From: Oscillospiraceae bacterium
GTDB taxonomy: Bacteria; Bacillota_A; Clostridia; Oscillospirales; Oscillospiraceae
DNA length: 5,376 bases
Direction: 5' to 3'
NCBI GenBank assembly: GCA_031265965.1
Contig: JAISBX010000017.1
Span: forward strand, 1-5,376
Under the pieces are notes generated by a model. It made no database searches. It was given only the letters and a program-made list of their open reading frames with translations, and was not told the origin of the DNA. Both the position numbers and the translations under genes were made by a program. Below are positions 1-5,376 of this stretch, in pieces (within the stretch, counting starts at the first letter, position 1; the number at the start of each line of letters is the position of its first letter).

Positions 1-128
1 CGCAGCATCTTGTTTATGCGCGGAAATGGCGACGGATCCCCCGTAAGCCCCGACACGCCGACCCCCCACTCCCTGTCATAAGGCTCAATAGCCAACGGCG
101 CGTCCGCAATTTTTACATCTGTATTCAT
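1..128 (-). CDS. Unrecognised protein, N-terminal fragment (runs off left edge)
   Basis: An open frame of 42 complete codons reads leftward without a stop to the window edge. It begins MNTDVKIADAPLAIEPYDRE and continues through WGVGVSGLTGDPSPFPRINK to MLR. It is preceded by a strong Shine-Dalgarno sequence (AGGAGG, 137-142 on the minus strand) and a plausible promoter, which is the main reason to believe it is a gene. The ATG at 126-128 is chosen because it lies 8 bases from AGGAGG. An in-frame ATG at 132-134 is only 2 bases away, which is too close for normal initiation, although it would add just Met-Val. There is no signal peptide or membrane helix in the visible part. The PSPFPRINKML segment hints at a soluble protein, but I do not recognise the family and assign no function. 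It is divergent from holB. Confidence 0.6.
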   Translation of the reverse strand, partial: MNTDVKIADAPLAIEPYDREWGVGVSGLTGDPSPFPRINKML

Positions 129-136
129 GACCATGC

Positions 137-142
137 CCTCCT
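137..142 (-). promoter_or_regulatory. Ribosome binding site deciding the start of the leftward gene
   Basis: The minus strand reads AGGAGG followed by GC-ATG-GTC-ATG. The full-length Shine-Dalgarno match gives 8-base spacing to the second ATG (128) and 2-base spacing to the first (134). The second ATG is therefore the likely initiator. Confidence 0.7.
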
Positions 143-176
143 ATAATAATTGATATCGGAACGATTTGATAACTCT

Positions 177-205
177 ATTATATACCGTGAAAGCGGCGGA
201 CGCAA
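177..205 (-). promoter_or_regulatory. Predicted sigma-A/sigma-70 promoter for the leftward gene
   Basis: On the minus strand a consensus -10 hexamer TATAAT (182 down to 177) follows a partial -35 hexamer TTGCGT (205 down to 200) with a 17-base spacer. Transcription would start near 170, giving a leader of about 40 bases before the ATG at 128. The -10 is perfect and the -35 matches the consensus at only three positions, so strength is uncertain. Confidence 0.5.
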
Positions 206-230
206 TGTTCCTGCGCAAATTCTCCGATTA

Positions 231-259
231 TTGACAGCGCGGCACTATTTTGATACAAT
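231..259 (+). promoter_or_regulatory. Predicted sigma-A/sigma-70 promoter for holB-ricT, with extended -10
   Basis: A perfect -35 hexamer TTGACA (231-236) is separated by exactly 17 bases from a -10 hexamer TACAAT (254-259, one mismatch to TATAAT). A TG at 251-252, one base upstream, forms an extended -10 element. Transcription would begin near 266, about 42 bases before the holB start. This suggests that holB and ricT are transcribed from their own promoter rather than only by read-through from genes further upstream. Confidence 0.72.
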
Positions 260-307
260 GAACAAGTTATCTCGGTAACGTATCATCAATGACGGACAGG
301 GGACGGC

Positions 308-1147
308 ATGGACATATTGGAGGCTTCGGGCGGCGGAGCTGTCGAGCGGCTGCTTCACGGCAGAAGCGATTCGCTCTCACACGCTTACATCATATACGGC
401 GGGGACGGCGGCGCCGCGGCGCTTGCGGCGGCGATGGTGTGCGGGAGCGGCGGACAAAGACCGTGCGGGCAGTGCGCCCACTGCAAAAAGGCGGCGGCGG
501 GCGCGCATCCTGACATTATATATGTAGACAAGCCCGACGACAAGAAGGAGATGCCCGTAAAGACAATACGCGAGACCGTCAGGGACACGGTCGTGCTGCC
601 GAACGAGGCGGAGATGAAGGTGTATGTCTTCCGGGACGCGGGCGGCATAAGGGCAGACGGACAGAACGCGCTCCTGAAGGCGCTCGAGGAACCGCCGCCG
701 CACGTGTCGTTCATTCTCGTCGCAGACGCTCCGGAGGACCTGCTGGCAACGGTCAGGTCGCGGTGCGTGGAGCTCACGGCGGGCGCGGAGCGCGGAGAGG
801 CCGGCGTTTCGGACGAGGCAAAGAAAGCGGCGCGTGATTTTTTCGGCGCGCTGGACGCAGGCGCGCTGCCGTTTGTGACGTTCGCGTTCGCGCTGGAGAA
901 ACTCGACAGAACGGTATTCACAGAGTTTGTCGCCGCCGCGCGCGAGCTTGCCGCCGCGGGTCTGCGCGACTGCGCGGGCGGTAAGCCGGAGCGCGTCCGC
1001 GATATGCGGCGCGCGCTCGACGCGCTGAATACGGCTCAGGATCACTTACAGCTCAACGTAAACGCCGGACACATAACCGGTATGCTGTGCGCGGAGCTGA
1101 TGCCGGCGGCGCCTGAAGCGCAACGAAAGGAATGGGCATATAGATGA
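308..1147 (+). CDS. holB: DNA polymerase III, delta' subunit (clamp loader)
   Basis: This is the delta' subunit of the replicative clamp loader, a cytoplasmic AAA+ protein that works with tau/gamma and delta to open the beta sliding clamp and load it on primed DNA. The 279-residue product starts with the typical SHAYIIYGGDGG segment (residues 24-34). A zinc-binding cysteine set follows (C45, C53, C56, C59), then the family hallmark NALLKALEEPP (120-130) and TVRSRC (148-153), in which R152 is the expected SRC arginine finger. The P-loop position has GGDGGAAALA with no GK[ST], so ATP binding is not expected; this is usual for many delta' proteins, which act as a rigid stator. Length is somewhat below the common 310-335 residues, the C-terminal collar domain being compact. 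The start ATG is 5 bases after AGGGG (298-302). The stop overlaps the ricT start as ATGA, implying translational coupling. Next-gene ricT is the expected Firmicutes neighbour. Confidence 0.93.
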   Translation: MDILEASGGGAVERLLHGRSDSLSHAYIIYGGDGGAAALAAAMVCGSGGQRPCGQCAHCKKAAAGAHPDIIYVDKPDDKKEMPVKTIRETVRDTVVLPNEAEMKVYVFRDAGGIRADGQNALLKALEEPPPHVSFILVADAPEDLLATVRSRCVELTAGAERGEAGVSDEAKKAARDFFGALDAGALPFVTFAFALEKLDRTVFTEFVAAARELAAAGLRDCAGGKPERVRDMRRALDALNTAQDHLQLNVNAGHITGMLCAELMPAAPEAQRKEWAYR

Positions 1148-2358
1148 CAGAGGTTGTGAGCATAAGGTTTGAAAACAATAACAAGGTGTTTTTCTTCGAT
1201 CCCGGAGACATGCGTATAGACAGGGGCTCGGACGTGGTCGTGGAGACGGCGAAGGGGCAAAATTACGGGGAGTGCGTATACGGCAACCACAGCGTGGAGG
1301 ACACGGCGATCGTGCAGCCGCTGCGCCCCGTCGTCCGTGTGGCCACGGAGGACGACAGGCGGCGCGTGAGGGAAAATCTGGACAAGAAGGATGAGGCCTT
1401 CGCGTGCTGCCAGAAAAAAATAGCGGAATACAGGCTGCCGATGAAGCTGATCAGCGTTGAGTACTCGTTCGACGGCAACAAGCTGGTGTTCTGCTTTACG
1501 GCGGAGAGCCGCGTGGATTTCCGCACGCTCGTAAGGGATATGGCGGCGACGTTCAGGACGCGGATCGAGCTGCGTCAGGTGGGCGTGCGCGACGAGGCGC
1601 GAATGGTCGGCGGCTTAGGCATATGCGGCAGGCCGTTTTGCTGCTCTCAGTTTCTGCACAATTTCCACCCGGTATCGATCAAGATGGCAAAAATACAGGG
1701 GCTGTCGCTGAATCCAACGAAAATATCCGGCGCCTGCGGCAGGCTAATGTGCTGCCTGAAATACGAGGAGGAGGCGTACGTAGACATAGTAAAACGCGCC
1801 CCCAAGGCGGACTCGTTCGTCGAGACGCCGTCCGGCAAGGGGAGCATCGCGAGCGTGAATCTGCTGCGAGGCAACGCCAGAGTGCGCCTTGAGGACACCG
1901 CGGACACAACGCTTAAAACATACGCCTTCGACGAGATGATAGTGCTGGGCGGAAAGTCCAGACGCGCCGAGTACATCGCCGCTAAGGCGGAGGGCAGGCT
2001 GAAGGAGGCCGGCTTCTCCGAGGGGATTCTCCCGGAGCTCGCGGCCCTCGCCAAACGCGACGCGCCGAGCATAGACGCCGTGCTGTCCTCGCTGAATACG
2101 GGCGGCGGCGAACCGGCGCGCGGACGGCAGAACCGGCAGCCGCAGGCGCGCGGCAAGCAGGAGCCGCGCGGCAAACAGGACAAACCTGACAAGCAGGACA
2201 AGGCGGTGGCGCCCGAGAAATTGGAGGGCGTCCCGGACGACGACGTACCCGCGCGTGAGCGCGGGTACCCAAAGAAAAACAAGAAGTGGAAGGGAAAACG
2301 CGGAGGCAGCGGCGGCGGCGCTGCCGTCAAAAAAGACAAGAGCGCGCCTGAGAGCTGA
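1144..2358 (+). CDS. ricT: RicT/YaaT, PSP1-domain protein of the Ric (Y-) complex
   Basis: In Bacillus subtilis RicT joins RicA (YmcA) and RicF (YlbF) in a cytoplasmic iron-sulfur complex that promotes RNase Y-dependent mRNA maturation and influences sporulation, competence and biofilm formation. The first ~290 of 404 residues match the PSP1 family. Visible are an N-terminal beta-rich part (VSIRFENNNKVFFFDPGD), the core SVEYSFDGNKLVFCFTAE (104-121), LVRDMAATFRTRIELRQVGVRDEA and GGLGICGRPFCC (156-167), and then SGACGRLMCCLKYE (195-208). The paired CxxxxCC motifs (C161, C166, C167 and C198, C203, C204) are the expected cluster ligands. From about residue 315 a Gly/Arg/Lys/Gln/Pro-rich tail of some 90 residues follows, absent from the 275-residue B. 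subtilis protein and probably disordered and RNA- or protein-binding. The start is fixed by an in-frame TAG immediately upstream; AAAGGA (1126-1131) is 12 bases away, so coupling to holB through the ATGA overlap likely matters. Confidence 0.93.
   Translation: MTEVVSIRFENNNKVFFFDPGDMRIDRGSDVVVETAKGQNYGECVYGNHSVEDTAIVQPLRPVVRVATEDDRRRVRENLDKKDEAFACCQKKIAEYRLPMKLISVEYSFDGNKLVFCFTAESRVDFRTLVRDMAATFRTRIELRQVGVRDEARMVGGLGICGRPFCCSQFLHNFHPVSIKMAKIQGLSLNPTKISGACGRLMCCLKYEEEAYVDIVKRAPKADSFVETPSGKGSIASVNLLRGNARVRLEDTADTTLKTYAFDEMIVLGGKSRRAEYIAAKAEGRLKEAGFSEGILPELAALAKRDAPSIDAVLSSLNTGGGEPARGRQNRQPQARGKQEPRGKQDKPDKQDKAVAPEKLEGVPDDDVPARERGYPKKNKKWKGKRGGSGGGAAVKKDKSAPES
2146..2199 (+). repeat. 18-bp imperfect tandem repeat (three units) in the ricT tail
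   Basis: Three consecutive 18-base units (2146-2163, 2164-2181, 2182-2199) encode the hexapeptides ARGKQE, PRGKQD and KPDKQD. The first two share CGCGGCAA and CAGGA; the third has drifted in its first half but keeps AAGCAGGAC. The unit stays in frame, so copy-number change would lengthen or shorten the tail without a frameshift. Confidence 0.7.
2245..2268. repeat. Perfect 10-bp inverted repeat with GTGA loop, inside ricT
   Basis: The arms GTACCCGCGC (2245-2254) and GCGCGGGTAC (2259-2268) are exact reverse complements, separated by GTGA. In the ricT mRNA this would be a very stable 10-bp stem capped by GUGA, a member of the GNRA tetraloop class. It lies in the low-complexity tail (coding VPARERGY). 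No U-tract follows, so it is not an intrinsic terminator on the plus strand; on the minus strand it is followed by GTCGTCG, also without a T-tract. Confidence 0.85.
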
Positions 2359-2365
2359 GCCGGCC

Positions 2366-2383
2366 CGCGCGTTTCAGCGCGCG
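2366..2383. other. GC-rich hairpin between the convergent ricT and kinase genes
   Basis: CGCGCG (2366-2371) and CGCGCG (2378-2383) can pair around the six-base loop TTTCAG, which contains the stop codon of the minus-strand kinase. It lies in and beside the 15-base gap between the two stop codons, where a bidirectional terminator would be expected. Neither side has a T-tract, so intrinsic termination is unproven. Six alternating GC pairs can also arise by chance in sequence this GC-rich. Confidence 0.3.
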
Positions 2384-5376
2384 TCGCGCAGCGCGGCGTA
2401 GAGCACGCCGACGTCGATGGGCTTTGTGAGATGCTTCTCCATTCCCAGAGCCAGACAGCGCTCGCGTTCCTCGTCGAATGCGTGCGCCGTGAGGGCGTAT
2501 ACCGGTATTCCGGCGTATTCCGGCGTGTCCTTTATTATACGCGTCGCCTCGTATCCGTCCATTACAGGCATTTGAAGATCCATCAATATCAGGTCGAACG
2601 GAGGGTTCCCTCGGGTCTTGGAGACTTCGTCGAGTACGCGCAGCGCCTCGCTGCCGTTCTCCGCCGTCGTGACGTCCACGCCGACTGACGACAGCAGTTC
2701 CGTGACGATCATCGCGTTGATGTCGTTATCCTCCGCGAGCAGTACGCGCATACCGCGCAGTACCGCGTTCTCACCGTCAGATGCGGCGCCAGCGCTCTCC
2801 GGAGACGTCACGGCGCCGTCGTCGCGCTCCGGGATCGACTTCGTATCCCGCGCGGTCAGCGGGAACGTACACGCGAACGAGAATATAGTGCCCATGCCCG
2901 GTTGGCTGGATACGGATATCTCGCCGCCCATCAGTTCCACCATCTGCTTCGTTATGGCGAGCCCGATGCCCGCGCCCCCGTACTTGCGGGTCGCGGAGTT
3001 GTCCGCCTGATTGAACGCCGCGAATATGCTGTCAAGCTGCTCTTGGCTCATGCCTATGCCGGTGTCCTCCACGGCGAAGAATATCGTCGCGCTGTCCCCC
3101 GCGCGTCTTTCCACCGCCGCGCGCACCGTCACGGCGCCCTTTTCGGTGAATTTATAGGCGTTCTCGACAAGATTGATAAATATCTGCTGGAGCCGCAGCG
3201 GGTCGCCGGTCACCATCTCCGGCAGCGACGGATCCAGCTCGAACCGCAGCGCTATATCGCCGGACGGCGCCTGCTCCCGGAAGAATATCTCTAGGTCGCC
3301 GAGCATACGGCGCAGGTCGAACGGCGTCCGATCGAGCTGCATATCTCCGGCGTCCGCTTTTGAGAAGTCGAGCATATCGTTGACGAGCCCGAGAAGCGTG
3401 GCGGAGGCGCGCTGCATCTTTTCCGTGTATTCCCGCTGCTTTTCATCCATCGGCGTGTTCAGCAGCAATCTTGTGAGACCAATCACGGCGTTTAGCGGCG
3501 TGCGGATCTCGTGGCTCACGTTGGCGAGGAACAGCCGCTTCGCCTTGTTCGCCTCCATCGCCGCCAGCGTCGCGCCCTTGAGCTCGAGCAGCGTCCGTAC
3601 GCGGGCCGACAGCTCATCCTTGTCGAACGGCTTTTGTATGTAGTCGTTAGCGCCCGACTGAAAGCCCAGCACGACGTCCTGTATCCTGTTTTTCGCGGTC
3701 AGCATTATGATAGGCAAGTCGAACAGTGAGTATTTCTCTCTGAGACGGCGGCAGACGTCGTAGCCGGACATCTTCGGCATCATCACATCGAGAAGTACGA
3801 GATCGAATTCCCCGCCGCCCTCTATCATATCTACGGCGTCCTGTCCGCCGTACGCCTTGGATACGCTGTAGCCGCGCATCGTCAGGATATTCGTGAGCAC
3901 CTGTATGTTGACGGGCTCGTCGTCCACGGCGAGTATCCTGTACCCGCCGCGCGGAGCGGACTCCGGCGCGGTCGCGGCGGACGGGTCGGCGAAGTCCTCG
4001 ATATCGATTATTGTGGAGCGCGCCTGCTCGCCCGAGGACGCGTCCTCCACCCTCGCGTCCGCGCACGGCAGCGTGAACGTGAACGTGGAGCCCTCGCCCT
4101 GCTTGGACTCGACGCCTACAGTTCCGCCGTGCAGCTCGACCATCTTCTTTGTGATAGACAGGCCGAGCCCCGTGCCGCCGTACTCGCGCTCCGTTGAGCC
4201 GTCGCCCTGCTCAAACGACTCGAATATGCTCTCAAACTTGTCCTCGGCTATACCTATGCCCGTATCGGCGACGGATATGACCGCCATGCCGCCGGATATT
4301 TCCGCGCGCACGGCGACGCTCCCCTTGTCGGTGAATTTGACGGCATTGCCGACGAGATTGTAGAGTATCTGCTGTATCCTGTTTTCGTCGGCCAAAACGG
4401 AGGTGAACGAGTCGTCGACCTCGTTGACGAGCACGAGCTCCTTGCCCTTTATGAGCGGCTTGGACAGCGCGAGGACGGTGTCCACGGCCGTTTTCAGGTC
4501 GACGGGCTTCAATTGCAGCTCTATTTCCTTGTTTTTTAGCTTTGTGAAGTCTAAAATGTCGTTTACGAGATTTGACAGCCGTTTGCCGCTGTTTGAGACG
4601 AGCGCGAGGTTGTATTTCTGTTCGTCAGTCAAATCGCCCGCCGCGCCGTCGATCATCGACTCCACGATCCCGATTATACCGTTGATAGGCGTCCTGAGCT
4701 CGTGCGACGTGTTCGCCAGAAATTCGTCCTTGAGCTCGTTGAGCTTATTGAGATATGTGTTCTTCTCCTCGAGCGTCTGCGCGTATTTGCGCAGCTCCAT
4801 CACGAGGCGGTTTATCTCGCGCGCCATGTAGGAGAACGCCCCGGACAGCGCGCCTATCTCGTCCTTGCTCTTGAATACGGGCGGCTCGACGTCGAAGCGC
4901 CCCTCGCCGAGCAGCTTTGCGGTGTCCGACAGCTCCAGTATGGGCCTCGTTACGCTACGCGCTATGATGTACAGTATGACCGCTATTACGAGTATCGCGA
5001 TAAGAGACACCGCTATGACGTAATTGCGTATGCCGTTCGCGTTGTCCAGGATCGTAGTCATAGGTATGCTCACGGCCACCGACCACGGATTCGTGACGTC
5101 GCTGAAGCTGATGGGCATATACACGGTGTAGTAGTCGCCGCCGCCGTATATATACGTCTCGCCGTTTTTTATGGCCGTTTTAGCCTCCTCGGCGTACGGC
5201 GCCCTCGCGGAGTCGTCGGCCAGATCCTTGCCCAGCTGCAGCGTCTCAGGGTGCGCCACGATGACGCCCGCGTTCGAGAATATCTCCGTGTAGCCGCCCT
5301 GCTCGTGGGGATTGACCTTCGAGATCATCTCCTGCAGCTTGTCGAGCACTATGTCCGACGATATTATTCCGATAAA
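2374..5376 (-). CDS. Hybrid sensor histidine kinase with tandem HK-REC-HK-REC modules, N-terminus off the right edge
   Basis: This is a membrane sensor kinase of the two-component/phosphorelay type. About 1000 residues are visible, numbered here from the first codon in the window (5376). The frame stays open to the edge. A GTG at 5347-5349 lies inside a sensor motif (FIGIISSDIVLDKLQEMISK, typical of dCache strands and helix), so it is not the real start. Order: end of an extracytoplasmic dCache sensor (1-~115); membrane helix (~118-139); HAMP (140-192); coiled coil (~190-216); HisKA with SHELRTP, H225; HATPase with N-box NLVGNAVKFT (340-349), DTGIG (371-375) and GGTGLGL (400-406); receiver 1 with D485/D486, phospho-acceptor D530, T560 and K582; a short helical linker; second HisKA with SHEIRTP, H622; second HATPase with NLVENAYKFT (735-744), DTGIGM (771-776) and GGAGIGL (800-806); receiver 2 with E882/D883, D933, T963 and K985. 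It stops just after receiver 2. There is no HPt or DNA-binding domain, so an external HPt or response regulator would be needed for output. Ligand and target are unknown. Confidence 0.95.
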   Translation of the reverse strand, partial: FIGIISSDIVLDKLQEMISKVNPHEQGGYTEIFSNAGVIVAHPETLQLGKDLADDSARAPYAEEAKTAIKNGETYIYGGGDYYTVYMPISFSDVTNPWSVAVSIPMTTILDNANGIRNYVIAVSLIAILVIAVILYIIARSVTRPILELSDTAKLLGEGRFDVEPPVFKSKDEIGALSGAFSYMAREINRLVMELRKYAQTLEEKNTYLNKLNELKDEFLANTSHELRTPINGIIGIVESMIDGAAGDLTDEQKYNLALVSNSGKRLSNLVNDILDFTKLKNKEIELQLKPVDLKTAVDTVLALSKPLIKGKELVLVNEVDDSFTSVLADENRIQQILYNLVGNAVKFTDKGSVAVRAEISGGMAVISVADTGIGIAEDKFESIFESFEQGDGSTEREYGGTGLGLSITKKMVELHGGTVGVESKQGEGSTFTFTLPCADARVEDASSGEQARSTIIDIEDFADPSAATAPESAPRGGYRILAVDDEPVNIQVLTNILTMRGYSVSKAYGGQDAVDMIEGGGEFDLVLLDVMMPKMSGYDVCRRLREKYSLFDLPIIMLTAKNRIQDVVLGFQSGANDYIQKPFDKDELSARVRTLLELKGATLAAMEANKAKRLFLANVSHEIRTPLNAVIGLTRLLLNTPMDEKQREYTEKMQRASATLLGLVNDMLDFSKADAGDMQLDRTPFDLRRMLGDLEIFFREQAPSGDIALRFELDPSLPEMVTGDPLRLQQIFINLVENAYKFTEKGAVTVRAAVERRAGDSATIFFAVEDTGIGMSQEQLDSIFAAFNQADNSATRKYGGAGIGLAITKQMVELMGGEISVSSQPGMGTIFSFACTFPLTARDTKSIPERDDGAVTSPESAGAASDGENAVLRGMRVLLAEDNDINAMIVTELLSSVGVDVTTAENGSEALRVLDEVSKTRGNPPFDLILMDLQMPVMDGYEATRIIKDTPEYAGIPVYALTAHAFDEERERCLALGMEKHLTKPIDVGVLYAALRDAR

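Noticed and set aside
289..513. Small plus-strand open frame overlapping the holB start
   Set aside because: It is arginine- and glycine-rich, out of frame with holB, and has no good ribosome binding site of its own.
377..1045. Long minus-strand open frames opposite holB
   Set aside because: They are arginine-, alanine- or serine-rich translations with no recognisable motif, caused by high GC. The plus strand encodes a clear delta' subunit.
1647..2339. Minus-strand open frame opposite ricT
   Set aside because: The Ser/Pro/Arg-rich composition and lack of motifs mark it as a shadow of ricT, whose plus-strand protein has family-specific cysteine motifs.
2506..2525. Direct repeat TATTCCGGCG twice in tandem
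   Set aside because: It encodes part of the ordinary receiver segment PEYAGIPVYALTA; a 10-base chance match does not suggest a separate element.
2618..4831. Several plus-strand open frames opposite the kinase
   Set aside because: All are serine/arginine-rich or histidine/arginine-rich with no domain signature, and they lie across conserved kinase and receiver motifs on the other strand.
5347..5349. GTG codon as the start of the large minus-strand kinase
   Set aside because: The frame continues upstream to the window edge and the nine preceding residues (FIGIISSDI) complete a dCache-type sensor motif. There is no Shine-Dalgarno sequence before the GTG. The real start lies outside the window.

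Overview
The window looks like a chromosomal segment from a GC-rich member of the Clostridia (Firmicutes/Bacillota), perhaps an Oscillospiraceae-like gut lineage. Two things suggest this: the adjacent pair holB-ricT, which is a conserved Firmicutes neighbourhood, and codon use that keeps many ATA (Ile) and AGG (Arg) codons despite high GC. The lineage is an inference; no rRNA or other marker is present.

Layout. (1) Positions 1-128, minus strand: the 5' end of an unrecognised gene that runs off the left edge. (2) Positions 129-307: a divergent intergenic region with a good sigma-A type promoter for each direction. (3) Positions 308-1147, plus strand: DNA polymerase III delta' subunit (holB). 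It overlaps by 4 bases (ATGA) with (4) 1144-2358, plus strand: ricT (yaaT), a PSP1-domain protein with paired cysteine motifs and a long, low-complexity basic tail. (5) Positions 2374-5376, minus strand: a very large hybrid sensor histidine kinase whose N-terminus lies beyond the right edge. It ends tail-to-tail with ricT, with only 15 bases between the stop codons.

Function. The plus-strand operon joins a clamp-loader subunit with the RicT subunit of the Ric (Y-) complex, which in Bacillus subtilis affects RNase Y mRNA processing and entry into sporulation, competence and biofilm states. The convergent kinase has an extracytoplasmic dCache-type sensor remnant, one visible membrane helix, HAMP, and then two complete kinase-receiver modules in series (HK-REC-HK-REC). 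All phospho-acceptor residues are intact and there is no HPt domain. Nothing in the sequence ties the kinase to the holB-ricT operon.

I found no RNA genes, CRISPR arrays, insertion sequences or phage genes. The most unusual items are the tandem double-kinase architecture, a perfect 10-bp inverted repeat with a GNRA-type GTGA loop inside the ricT tail, and short tandem repeats in that same tail.
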